Shown here piece after piece: positions 1 through 11,500 of a DNA stretch of 64,000 nt. The notes under the pieces were generated by a model. It was not told where the DNA came from. It searched no databases and saw only the letters and a program-made list of their open reading frames with translations. A program made the position numbers and the translations under genes. Every line of letters begins with the position of its first letter. Position 1 is the first letter of the stretch. The stretch is from Prinia subflava (lineage: Eukaryota; Chordata; Aves; Passeriformes; Cisticolidae): positions 55,122,312 to 55,186,311 of the forward strand of contig NC_086283.1 in NCBI RefSeq assembly GCF_021018805.1, read 5' to 3'.

Positions 1-1821
1 CATTGTGTCAAGACGTCAGTAACAGGACTGTCTCTGCAGAAGCTTGGCAGAGGACAGATATTGTTCCTGTGTCCCAACAAATGAATAATTGATAGACGTC
101 ACTAAAAGCTCTATCTGAAGCTGTATTAAAAATGGAAATTCATTTGTTTTTTCACCAGATGATTCTAAGTGTTCTTACTAACATAAATGAACAAAGTAAA
201 ATTAAGTTGCAGTGACCTCTGGTAAGACAAGTTGTCCTATTCTGGCTCAGTTCCTGCAGTCCTTGTTTAAATAAATCTTTTTATTAAAACAAATTAAGTT
301 TTTTTGACAAGAATGCTGTGACCCTTTTTACTTTTCTCAGCGGATCTCTTTTTTTTATGTTGTGGTAATTGCTTGAAGCGGCAGAGAACTCTCTTGTTAC
401 CCTGCTGCTTCTGCAGCAGTCTTATCTTTCTGACTACAGACCACAGGCAAGGGACAAGACAATTAGTTTATGGAAAAAATAGCTGCTTTTATATAATTGT
501 TACTAAAGAAAATAAATAGTTTTTTTGAAGTGTCTATTATACCCTGTGTGCTTGTGCATCTCACTAAGAAGCTCTGAAGTAACCTTACAATAAGTATTAA
601 CTGATGAAGTCAGGGTAAGGCATGGGATGCCAGTCATTTGATGCTGTGTTACATAAGCAGAATGTGGCAAAATCTACCTTTTAGAAGGTTTTAACTCCCA
701 AACAAATTTCAAAACCCTGCTGATGCTACTGCTTCAGGAGCATTGTAGATATTTGGGGGCAGTGTTCCTATGTTTGCTGTTTCAAGTCTCACTTAAATCC
801 CTTGGCTCTGCCTGCATATTCCTGACAATCCACTGAGATACAGACATGATGCCACTTAGAGTGGGAGAATTAAGACATTCCTCAGGCGTGAAACAAGAAA
901 CAGCAGTAGAACACAAAGTCTTTAGAAATAGTTCTCAGGAGCCCCACCACCTTAAGTAGTACACAGTGAAGGAATAAAAATGCAGATGTTGTGGTGTACC
1001 TAACATTTGGGGAAAAGGTTGTGCAAAGGAAAAAACAAAGATTTGAAATCCTGAACTATGGAAAAATATTCTTAGTTCTGTAAAATTCCTCTAAACTCTT
1101 TCCAGCCCTCTGATTCCAGATTCTCTTGGCCTGATTAGAAAAAGCCATTCTCATTTGCAGATTCATTCATGGTCAGAGGATTGGACTGTAGATTTCTCAA
1201 CCAGGAAATAGTCCAGTGTGCTGCAAAACTGGCTTCACCATAAGACAATAGGGAATCTAAAGCAATTGCCCATCCAGAGAGACTACTGTCCACTTTCTAA
1301 TTACCTAAATATTTATTAAAACTTTCAAAACATACTGTAATGTGAACATCAATATTGCAAATAATGGGGCAGGGCAAGAGAAGGTTATGGGCCCTGTGGC
1401 ATGGTTTGTTGGACAGGATTGTGGAAATTTCTTGCTTAAAGAGCTTAAATTTAGAAGGCATGTCTGTTCCCTGGAGGACTTTTCATCATGGGTGTGGATA
1501 GCTTTCCTCAGTGAGAAAGCTATTCAAATGAGCAGCTGCACATACTTGATCACAGTTTTCCAAGCAGTGACAGCTCTGATTATTGTATTGATAATAGCCA
1601 GCTTGAGTTGCCCTTCCATTAGCTGACTGTGCTGGCATAACCCTGCTATTTGGGGGCAGGGAGTAGGAGGACCTGACTTTCTTTACACAAATTTAACCAA
1701 GTGACCTTTCTTAGAGCAGTATTGTGCAAATTTGCATTTGGAAGACAGCAGTGCAGCCTAGGAATGTGATGTAAATGCCTCACTTAGAGTGTGGCGAGGC
1801 TGGGGAAGTCCAGTGCTGCCT

Positions 1822-1847
1822 CAGCTGCCCCTTGAGTGGGGCAGCTG
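1822..1847. repeat. GC-rich 10-bp inverted repeat, 6-base loop
   Basis: CAGCTGCCCC and GGGGCAGCTG are perfect reverse complements separated by TTGAGT. The surrounding stretch (about 1790-1910) is richer in G+C than the rest of the left flank. Confidence 0.85.
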
Positions 1848-3434
1848 CTGTGATGGCACTTGTTGGCTGACCCTGCAGGCCCACTGAGCTGGGGACATGG
1901 CACGTGCATCAGGCTTTACCTGCTGTAAGCACTGACAAAAATAGCTGCAAGTCCCCCGAGCCAAATGGCTTTGGCACTTTGGCTTGGGATACCACATCCG
2001 TCCTATCAGTGCTGTACTGGCCTCCATATTGCTCCAAAAAGGAGGACTCTCACACAGCAGCTGAGAAGTGCCTTGTGCTTTTAAATTGCTAGGCACTCTT
2101 AGAGAAGAAATTTTGTCTCCTTATGGCATGTACATTGTAGACAGTATGGGCCATTGCCTACATAGGTCAGAAAGTTTTAATTTTGTTCTACAAGACTATA
2201 CAAGTGTGTTGTGAGAGGCTGAAAATCCTACTTAAAATAGCTTTAGTAAGCAGTCATCTTCATATAACTTCACAGTTCAAGGTTTTACAAAGCTGTTGCT
2301 TTAGCCACAGTATTTCCTTCTCTCATGTATTTCCAGTGTTCTGGTTGTGATTCAGAGAATGAGCAAGGAAGTTCTGAAATCAAATCATGGCATGGCAATT
2401 TAATTCCCTGCCATGGCCTGGGTTGGGTGCACTTTGGCAGTCTCTGAGGAAAAACGCATTTGTGCAATTGCAGTTAGGTGTAAGCAGATAGAAATGGGTG
2501 GTTCTAGTAAATCAAACTAAGTAGTGGGACTTGAGTCTATAGCAGTAGGTTCAAGTATCATCTTGATTTTGTCCAGCTTCAGCAAATGAATTTGGAAACA
2601 GACTTCTGAGTCAGTTTTTAAAGAGATGTGAAGCTGCATGGCCATCCATTCACCATCCTATATATGTTCACAGTAAGAAAAATAGTTTATATTTAATATG
2701 GACTTTGAAAATAGTAAAAATGAGTCTCATTTCCCAGTTCTGTTCACCACGCAGCCCTGTTGCCCTGGGCTGCTCCTACTGCCCATTATGACAGATCCTG
2801 ATTATGCCAGCTGGAAGCCAAACATTCATTGCAACCCACAGAAAGACTAATCATCTTGGAAGGTACTACTTAAAAGTGAAAAATGAACAACTTTGCTGCA
2901 CTAGGCTCTGTTTTTTTGTGGTTGTTGCCAACAGCTTCTTTTTGAAAAGGATGTCATGGGGAATACATACAGTGCTTGGTCATTTATCAAAGTTTACCCT
3001 TCTCTCTCACTTATTCTTCTTTCTTTTCACTCACCTGTCATTAATATCTGCTCTCCCCGCTGTCCTAAACCCAATACTGCTTACTGAAATGTGATTTTTT
3101 TATTCCTCATTTCCACCTTTGGAAATGTTTTTCTTCATTTGAAATGTGAAACGAAATGCTGAACAATGCCCCCATATCAATACATCACTCTACTGCTTCA
3201 TGCATATACAATAGATGAGATTTTTTTTTACTGTTCCAGAAGGTGGGATTTTGACAAGTGAAAAAAAATCTCTGGAGTGCCAAAATGTCCACTAGTATCA
3301 ACCACTATGAAACAGTACTCTTTTCCAAGGTGTATGGTTCTTTGGAAATTTTATTGACAGTGTAAAGATTTCCTAAGGAAAACTGTTTCAGAATAGCTAT
3401 TTCCCCTCAGTTGCCACATTTTAAGAAAGCTGAG

Positions 3435-3460
3435 TTGAAATCAATCAAAATTGATTTCAA
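3435..3460. repeat. 11-bp inverted repeat, 4-base loop
   Basis: TTGAAATCAAT and ATTGATTTCAA are perfect reverse complements around the loop CAAA. It lies about 40 bases before a short tandem duplication. No function is assigned. Confidence 0.85.
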
Positions 3461-3498
3461 GCAGTACTCATCTTCCTCCTTGAGGTGATGTTTTAAGA

Positions 3499-3518
3499 AC
3501 TGGCCTTAACTGGCCTTA
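3499..3518. repeat. 10-bp tandem duplication
   Basis: ACTGGCCTTA is present twice head to tail. It looks like a simple replication-slippage duplication. Confidence 0.85.
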
Positions 3519-4817
3519 AGAACAGCATGACAGCCAGCCTCCCTGATGAGGGACCATGATAAGTGACAGTAGGTGCAAAGATAAACTGAGGCTCCTCTGT
3601 GGTGCACGAGGGCTCCTCACGCCACTGCTCCCATCAACAGGAGTCACTCACCTGGAGCTTCCCACCAGGAAAGGAAGAAATGTGATATACGTTGATTTTG
3701 CCTGGCAGATTACTTCAAATCAGTTAGCACCTACAAAGATTTATGTAATAGTGAGAGATTTAACAAACTGAAAGCAAACAACCTGCAACTGAAAGCATAG
3801 TATGGGTGAGACAAAGCATATTCCTGGGCAACATGGATAATGCCCAGGACTCTGACATGCAAAATACTGGTAGAAGACTAGTACTCCTGGAATGCTGACA
3901 CCAATATATAAAGCTTTCTTATGGCTTAGCACTTGGGGGAAATGTGACATGTATCCATAGTGGGTGTCACTGTTCCATGCTGAAACAGCTCCTATCCTCA
4001 GTCACTTGCTGGACTAACAAAGCTTACTATGATCCTTACAAATACCAACATGTTCTTGACCTGTTGGAAAATCAGAGTAAGCTAATTTCAGTGTTACCTA
4101 CCCGACCTCCAGCCCTGCTTTATGCCTGTCATAGCATACCAGAAGTATCTTATAGAGCAAACCAAGTCCAAAAGTGATGTTCACTTCACTTGAAAGAATT
4201 GATACACCAAAGATAACACTCTACTTTTATTTTCTTCTGATAGGTTCTGTTAATATCTTGTATATAAAAACACATCATCAAATTTATTGAAAAACATCCC
4301 CAACAAACCATAAATTTGTCTCTAGACAATGAATACTATAAGCTCACACAAATGCTTAAATAGCTACAAATGAATGCACCTTTTGCACGACAACTTAGTT
4401 ATTCATAAATAGGGTTATACCATTCTGCATCATATTTAAGGGAGCAAGTTTGGTATTCAGCAATTTATTGCCAACTCAACTAGCACTTGGCGTTTTCCAG
4501 GCTTAATAGAAAACTTGTTTGAAATTTGAACTTCTCATTTCTCTTGGCTTGTGTGAAGGTAGAAAGTTATTTCTTACCCAGTGCTGATAGATGGAATTAC
4601 CACTGATAACAGAAATGAATCATACTGCATGAGGATGGCTGACTCTTGGTGATGATATGGTTGTTCTTCTGGCAACATGTTCAACATGCTCTATGCCCCC
4701 AAACCAAACAGAATAGTCTGGACAAAACTGGTGAGCTCGGTACATACAAAAAGAGCTCCCAAAATCTGGAATTAGTCTTTCCAGTAGACATATTCACAGC
4801 TGCAAAGGCTGAATCTT

Positions 4818-4951
4818 CTGTTTTGGGCTGGTTTTCTTTTTGGTTTTGTTTGTTTGTGGTTTGGTTTGGGATGTTTGTTTCAGTTTTATTGTTTTCTTTC
4901 TTGTTTGTTTGCTGTTGTTTTTTGTGTTTGTTGTATTGGGTGGGCTTTTTT
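4818..4951. repeat. G+T-rich low-complexity tract (TTTG-type)
   Basis: The + strand consists almost entirely of T and G, built from degenerate TTTG/TTTTG units. Because few stop codons can form, it supports long open frames on both strands (4646..5026 + and 4681..5013 -). Those frames translate to Phe/Val/Cys-rich or Lys/Asn/Gln-rich sequence and are artefacts of composition. Confidence 0.85.
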
Positions 4952-5932
4952 AAATTCAGGAAAAGCTGGATGTTTCTCCAAAGCCAGGTTAAGCGATCAA
5001 TGTTCCCTGTCACAGATTATCTCTGATCCCACAACACTCACTCCCATGCTTACTGTGAATAAGCATTAAGAAACTGATCCACTGTTGATCCATTGGTTGA
5101 AACGAACCAATTTGGTCATACAACCCCAACCTTTACTACAGGTCAGTATCCAACAGTTAGCTGCCAAATCAGTGTCAGGGCTTGCATGGACTGTCAGGGT
5201 AAGTAGATGGGACCAGTCCAAATCAGTTTTACTGATGTGCCTTTGAAGTAATGCTACTGATCACCGTACAGAACCAGCAAAGAAATTTCAGTAAGCTTTA
5301 ATGTCAGTCATTGAATATGAACTTATAGTGGAATATCTGGTCTTCAAGATATACCTTTGTAGACAGTTTTAAGTGTCTATAACCTCAGCATTTTAAAAAA
5401 AGAACCCTTTAGTTGATTCATATCTCCTGGATTTATCTCCACTTTTATTTTCCTTTAGAACCTTATTTCCCTCTAGCCACCTCTTTTTCCTCAACTGGCA
5501 ATTTAATGGACTTGGCATGAGCTAAAGAATTCATTATCAATCTTCAGAAGAATTTGGCATGATATTTAAAGTAGTAAGTTAGTGATTAGGGAATAAACTT
5601 TGAGAGTGTCAAATATAAAAATTAACTGACCCAAATAAGAGTAGGCAATATTATGCCTTGCAGGTACTTTTAATGCAGGAGAGCATATTATGGCAACAAG
5701 TCTTTTTCTGATCACCACAGTAATCTGCAGCACAATCAGGAAAGTAACACATATATGAGTTGCAGTCAAAAGCAAAGATTTCCAAAGTATTTTTAAGACA
5801 CTCCCCCCTCCTTGAAGAAGCCCCTGGCATACATGTTAAATCACTGTAACAATAATACTGATAAAATCATGGTTTAATCCATTCAGCAACAAAAGGGTCA
5901 AGTGACATGAAAAAATTCAAGCCTGCAAATTA

Positions 5933-6119
5933 TTTATTGACACTAATAGGTTACTCTTTTCACCACAAATCTGTCTGTAAGATGCAAGTGTTTTTCTAAG
6001 GCAAATACAATTTATGGAAAGGAGAAAGGGTAGGCCACAAACTGAAAGAAAACATTTATTGAATCAAAGTCAATACTTTCCTTTTAATATCTACAAGCCA
6101 ACACTGAACTGACTTTATT
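5933..6119 (-). terminator. CDC42SE2: Cluster of three candidate poly(A) signals for CDC42SE2
   Basis: AATAAA occurs on the minus strand at 6119..6114, 6060..6055 and 5938..5933. The last is followed on the minus strand by a T-rich, GT-containing stretch around 5880-5910, as expected downstream of a cleavage site. The middle one is also followed by T-rich DNA. Which one is used cannot be told from sequence alone. Confidence 0.45.
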
Positions 6120-8295
6120 CAAGAATGAACACAATGTACAAAAAAAGTATGTCTGTTATAAAAATACGTCAATTTTTTTCCTGGCTATTGAGCTGAAAAC
6201 ATTTTGGCAAGTGCAAGATAGGTTTGGCAAGCAAATTTAGACTGCAATTACCAATAACAAAGATCAAATAATTTTGTAATAGTTTCGTAGTATATTTAAG
6301 AATCATTGTTAAAATGGCATTGGGAATGCTAACCCCTAAAAAAAATATATGTGTCAGTGCACCGCCATGTGTTTATGCATCCAGACAATTGAACGTCTCA
6401 TCAGGACTCAGTATCTTTATCACTGAATACTAACCAACCTAATTTGAACTATTCAACCAGATAAGCGACATCTACCACTGAAATACAACCTAGGGAAGGC
6501 AAACTACCTCCATGGCTGTGTACTTTATGAGTTGTTTACAGAGAGAGAAGATTAGGTGGGTTCATACATATTTAAACCAACCAGACAGCTGTTGCAATGT
6601 GAAATCAGGGAAAGAATAGAAATAGAATAAAGAATCATTTATGACAACAGTCTACATGCATATTTGCATATAAAAATGGATTTGATTAGGCTCAGTTATG
6701 CCTTATTTGTTTGGATGGTTTGGGGCCTTTTCCCCACATAAAAATTTAATGTAACCAGGCCTCAAATAATTGACTTCTCTAAAACCACCAGCAAGAAAAA
6801 AGGGACCATTTATAGAGATAATCTGAAAACAGTGCAATATTGAAATGCAGTTTCACAACATGTGAAAGAAACATGCTTTGGAACCTGAGCAAAAGGCATT
6901 TTACTGACTTAGCAAAAAGTCACCCTGTATGTTGTTTTCATTGGCACTTGTTCTGCCAGATTAGTATGTTGCTCTTAGCAACTTCTATGGCCCCTAAATA
7001 TTTAGTACAGAGAAAATGCCAACTACTTAGAAAGGTCTACTGAACTTTTCAGCCAATACTGCAGGCAGTCTGACATGCTGCTACTGGAAATGACTGTACA
7101 GGTGTAAATTAAGAAAAACTGCAGAAAGAAAAAGAAGCAGCCAAACATGTTGCTCTTCTGTTTAAATAGACTAAGGCGATTCCACAACACTTAGATACCG
7201 TACTACACTGGTTTCAGTCTCAAGGTCAGCTCTTTCAAAATAAATATACCGAACATTTACAACAAATGCTTCATGAATGCAAGCTCTCTCTTTATTATTT
7301 CAAGACCAATTGGATAAAAAATAAAATGAAGACACACCTCTGAAGCAGCTAAGTTACAAGTCCTTTTTCAGAAACAGGCATGACTTGGTGCCACAGCAAA
7401 ATTTTTCACATCTGCAGTAAGCAATTTTTTTTTTCTTTTAGCACCAAGCAGGCCACCATAAAAAGCAACCTCACAAAGCATGCGGTCATCTACTCTGTTG
7501 ATTTTGTACGAAATAATTATTTGTGCTTGCAGGTCTCAGACCTTTCAAAAATTAGGTGAACATTAGGCGATTGAAGACATTAGTGGAAACTCATTCATTT
7601 CTAAACTACTTGAGAAAAGATTAAAAGATTAAAAAGCAACAGAATGTTGTGCATTAGTATTTCTGAGGAATGAGGAAAGCTAAGGTCGGTGCTTTAATTT
7701 GCCTTAAAACAACTAAAAGGGAACAACCAATCCTAAACTCTATGGCCATGATACTGACAGAGGCCAATGCGTGCATGCCACTGAAAGGCACAGTTGGACC
7801 AATCCGATAAATGGCATCATCAGAGCAGAACAGCAACTTTTCACTGGACTAATCGCAAAGGGTGAACAATGAGCCATCACTTCTCTTTTCATGAGCACAG
7901 AAAGCAGTCACCAAGGCAAAAGGGAGGACACAGGAAAGAAGATACAGGAACTCACATAAACCTAAAAGACAGAAAACATGCATTAAACCAAGTCTTGAGC
8001 ATTCTGAGTGACCATTTTCCAACCGTAATACTGTTGTACATTGACTTAACACCATACATCTTAGGAACCACTGCAAAAATGGTACCATAATCACATCACA
8101 AAATTTTTATGAGATTTGTTTTACAACTTCACCTGTGAAGACTGGCCTACAATATCCCTTTGATACATGCTTAAGGTCAGACTGATACAGTCAGAACAAT
8201 CTGCTGTCCATTCTGTGAAAAATTACATTCTTACAAGATACCTAAATTTTTACTCAGAAATGGCTTTTATAAGTGGTCATCATAAACACACAGGG

Positions 8296-8326
8296 TTTTA
8301 TAGGGCAATTATATTGCCCTATAAAA
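8296..8326. repeat. Perfect 14-bp inverted repeat with 3-base loop in the CDC42SE2 3' UTR
   Basis: The left arm is TTTTATAGGGCAAT (8296-8309), the loop is TAT, and the right arm is ATTGCCCTATAAAA (8313-8326). The arms are exactly complementary. In the mRNA (minus strand) it would form a 14-bp stem about 93-123 bases after the stop codon. It is too short for a microRNA precursor by itself. Confidence 0.9.
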
Positions 8327-8418
8327 TTCAATTATGAAGCAGTGTGTTTGTTTTCTATACTGCTCTAACAGTGCCTAAAATGTAGAACAAAATACTTACA
8401 GGAAAGTTATCCCCAAGG

Positions 8419-8517
8419 TTATCCTGCCTTTGTATCTACCAGCTGCATTTGAACATTTGCAGATATGCCACCTCCATAGCCGCCCTTGGATTGCATCTGA
8501 TTTTGAATTGAGCTGAC
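8419..8517 (-). CDS. CDC42SE2: CDC42SE2 last coding exon, residues 53-84 and stop
   Basis: This exon encodes residues 53-84: [17 protein letters not shown], then ISANVQMQ and LVDTKAG, ending with TAA at 8421..8419. The acceptor is CAG at 8520..8518 (minus strand CCCCAGGTCAG, phase 0). The 3' UTR continues from 8418 toward lower coordinates. Compared with my memory of the mammalian protein, residues 70-71 read Ile-Ser rather than Met-Pro; everything else in this exon looks the same. The tail is low complexity and glycine-rich in its middle and has no known catalytic role. Confidence 0.97.
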   Translation of the reverse strand, partial: VSSIQNQMQSKGGYGGGISANVQMQLVDTKAG

Positions 8518-11500
8518 CTGGGGATAGAAGGGAAAAGAGGGGTAGAGGAAATAAGAAAGACAGTGAAATGTAGCATCTTCTTGCTTTTGATTTTATTTTT
8601 TTCTCTAGATTTAGCTTCCAAGTTCTCTTTTATTACCAGCAAAGCTACATTACTTTTGCATAAGGACACGTACATCCAAGGCTTGCTGAAATTTTAACTT
8701 CAGCACATAGCTCAGCAGAAGAGATGAAAGAAGTGGTGCTGAGGCAAGTTTTTCATCTCTCCCAAAGAATACTGCCTGATTCATGTTTCACTGACCCACT
8801 TTATTAATCAAAAAAAAAAAAAAAAAATCTCTTACTGGCATTGACTCTACTTGACAAATTAAAATTTGTCTTGTTATATGGAAAACGTTCTCCAGCAAGT
8901 GTGATGAACCATAAGTTCATCATTAAGTTAACATCATTATGTTAAAAGTTTAATAGCCAACTTGCAAATACCTGTATGGCTAATTCAGATCATTACATCA
9001 TTAGGGCTAAACTAGGATTTTCTAAATCAAAAAGGACCTTTTGGTTTGTGGAACATTTTTAATTTATCTACTTACATGATATGCAGTGCTTCCCTTAATT
9101 GATCCTGTTCCTTTAAATGGAGGGCATTTATTTTTTAAACCACAGTCAATCTGAACTTCCCTGAACATCATTGATTTGAAGGTATTTTTAGCCTGATGCA
9201 TATAAATACATAGGGGCACACCCTTCGTGCCTCCTGTTTCATGCTCCATGTTTCAAGACATGCACATCCTGCTATGATTTTCACTGCCTCTATCAACAAA
9301 CAGAAAAGGAACCCATAGTTCTCATGTTTGTGTGGAATGAGTCAAAAAAATCATGAACAAGTGCCTGCAGGAAGACAACTTGAATCTTAAAGGTTTGCCC
9401 CCTTTTTCTCTGCATCCCAGAGCACACATAACAACTACACAAAGAGTGGAAAATAACATTTGTTCAAGGCTATGCCTGCAGGACATCACTTGCAATTATT
9501 TCATCTATTCTCCTCCTTTACAGAGATCTAAAAACATCACTGCAAAGCTGTATTTAAACAGCACAGGAGATTGCATGATATTCCCTGTCTACAAAGAAAA
9601 AGGAAATAATTTCTTTTTTTTCCACAGCAAGCAAAACACATGCATATGTACAGAATGCATCAGCAAACTCATTCTTCCATGCAGTTTTTCAAACCTAGGC
9701 GACAAAAAAGGCTGTCTTTTCGATTTTTATCTTCAACAATACAGCATATTGGAAGGCTATGCAAAAGATTGTGTTTTTATGTATTTAAGCAGTGCAATGT
9801 AAAACCATTTTATACTTCGGCCTTTTGCTACAGTAAGTGATACAGCTGCAGCAAAGCAATATTACCATCTTATTTTTCTTCAGGGAAAAGCGTTTAGAGC
9901 CAATTTTCTAGTGCATCTGACATCAAAGACCACAAACTCAGTAAAAGAGTGTTCTGAGTGCACACTCAGTGCATGGGGACATATTTAAGAACATTTTACC
10001 AAACTGCTCATCTTTACCTAGCATCTTCTGCTGCCTGTGGAAAAAAACCCCAAAGTTTGAATTTAGGTTTTTTCCTCAGAAAATAATTAATCTGTATGTA
10101 AATGTATTCACAAGAGTGAATATAGGATGCTGTTAGTTTTATCTAAATGAACTCTGACTCCAGAAAAAAAATTACAAAAATCTCCAGGCCACATCCCCTT
10201 TCAGCCTCACAACTTGCTTAAGAGACTTGAAAATTTCTGGAGAGCAGCAAATAGCACAAATTGCAAGGCTAAAGTGTAAGCTTTTATGAGTATTTCAAAA
10301 AGTTAAGACTCATTTCTCCAGTTCATGAGTCACATGAGCTACTGCATAAGGAAGTATCAGTCTTAAATGCACACCGTTGTTCTTAAAACAGAGAATGCAA
10401 CAAATGAAACTAGTCTGCATTAACAGTTCAGTAGCTATTTTGTATATAAAAACTTTTGCAGGAGACATACAATGTTTAAATTGCTGAGCAAAAAAGGTTG
10501 AACATTCGAAGGCTTATGAGGTGACATTCTTTCTGAAGCACCCTCCTTTTGAGGCTGTTTGAGCAACAAGAACAAGCACTGTGATATACAAATTTTGAGG
10601 TTTTTTGTTTGCCAAAGATGCCATAGCCTTTTTTGTGTTGATATGTAACAGGAAGGCTCTCCTCTCTTATGTCTAATTTAGATGAGACTTAAGGATTTTA
10701 AAACTTTTGGAAAGGGAAGAGATTGTACCCGTTAAGGATCATGCACATTGTTGTGCTGCTTATGTATCTCATTAGATTTCCTTCTTTGCTTTTCTTTCCC
10801 TCCCTTTCAGAATTAGGAAACAGCACAGACAGACCTTGAGAAACAAAACAATGGAAAAGTACATGAAATACACGAAATCAAAGACTGAACTGAAGAATAT
10901 AAGGCAGCAGAAGAGATTTCACCATGGACTGTGAAAGCAAAATAGGCAAAAAGGGATGGGAATGAACAAGGAACAGTGCACAGAGGGCTCCTGCTGTTTA
11001 AGTACACCTCTGACAAAGGGGCAAGGCATTCTACAGAGAAGGCAAACAAAAACCCAAAATATTTCAGAAATACTCTGAATAGTCAGAAAACTATTCAGTT
11101 AGAATCGTAAAAATGTATAACAAAGAATAATGCTGATGAAAAAAGGCACAGGGCAGAAAGAAAGTGAATAAAGAACCAAGTTTAAGTGGGAGAACAGGAA
11201 TTAAATTGCAGGTATTCACCTAAGCTATCTAGAAAAAGAAGGCACAAAGAAGTTCCTGAAAGAATATAATGTCCATATTATAAAGGCAATTCTGCAGCAG
11301 AAGAACATGTCAAGGTTAACACTGTAATCTTGGAATTTACATTGCAAAGAATGAATGTGGAGACCACCACAGAAGAGGCAAAAAATATGCAGTGTGAGAA
11401 AGCAGAGATTTGAGCTCCCGAAGAAGGAGTGTGGGAATGATTATTTTTTACATACACATACTTTCTATCTAGGATCAGAAAAATCTCTCTGGTCACTGAC

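Larger units (their letters stand above)
1..5910. other. Intergenic DNA downstream of CDC42SE2
   Basis: No exon, RNA gene or recognisable retroposon was found in this stretch. It contains a GC-rich hairpin at 1822-1847, an 11-bp inverted repeat at 3435-3460, a 10-bp tandem duplication at 3499-3518 and a G+T-rich low-complexity tract at 4818-4951. In human, RAPGEF6 lies on this side in convergent orientation. Parts of a distant 3' UTR could be present but none was recognised. Confidence 0.6.
5915..8418 (-). other. CDC42SE2: Probable 3' untranslated region of CDC42SE2
   Basis: This stretch directly follows the stop codon on the minus strand and has no convincing open frame or splice structure. 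Its far end is inferred from a cluster of AATAAA hexamers near 5.93-6.12 kb, which gives a UTR of about 2.3-2.5 kb. That is in line with the long 3' UTR I recall for this gene in mammals. It contains the perfect hairpin at 8296-8326 and an internal AATAAA (7296..7291) that could give a shorter form. The 3' boundary is uncertain by a few hundred bases. Confidence 0.55.

Noticed and set aside
1..1000. Possible 3' UTR of the convergent neighbour (RAPGEF6 in human synteny)
   Set aside because: AATAAA-type hexamers occur on the + strand (for example near 270, 510 and 975), but nothing in the sequence ties them to that gene.
4646..5026. Overlapping long open frames on both strands
   Set aside because: They exist because the G+T-rich tract cannot form stop codons. 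The translations are low complexity.
8810..8827. A18 run as the tail of a processed pseudogene
   Set aside because: The bases upstream show no gene-like sequence and there is no clear target-site duplication.
9353..9802. 149-codon open frame on the + strand inside the CDC42SE2 intron
   Set aside because: The codon content looks random (many Cys, Ser, Phe, Asn), it starts in a weak context and it resembles no known protein. A frame of this length can occur by chance in 64 kb.
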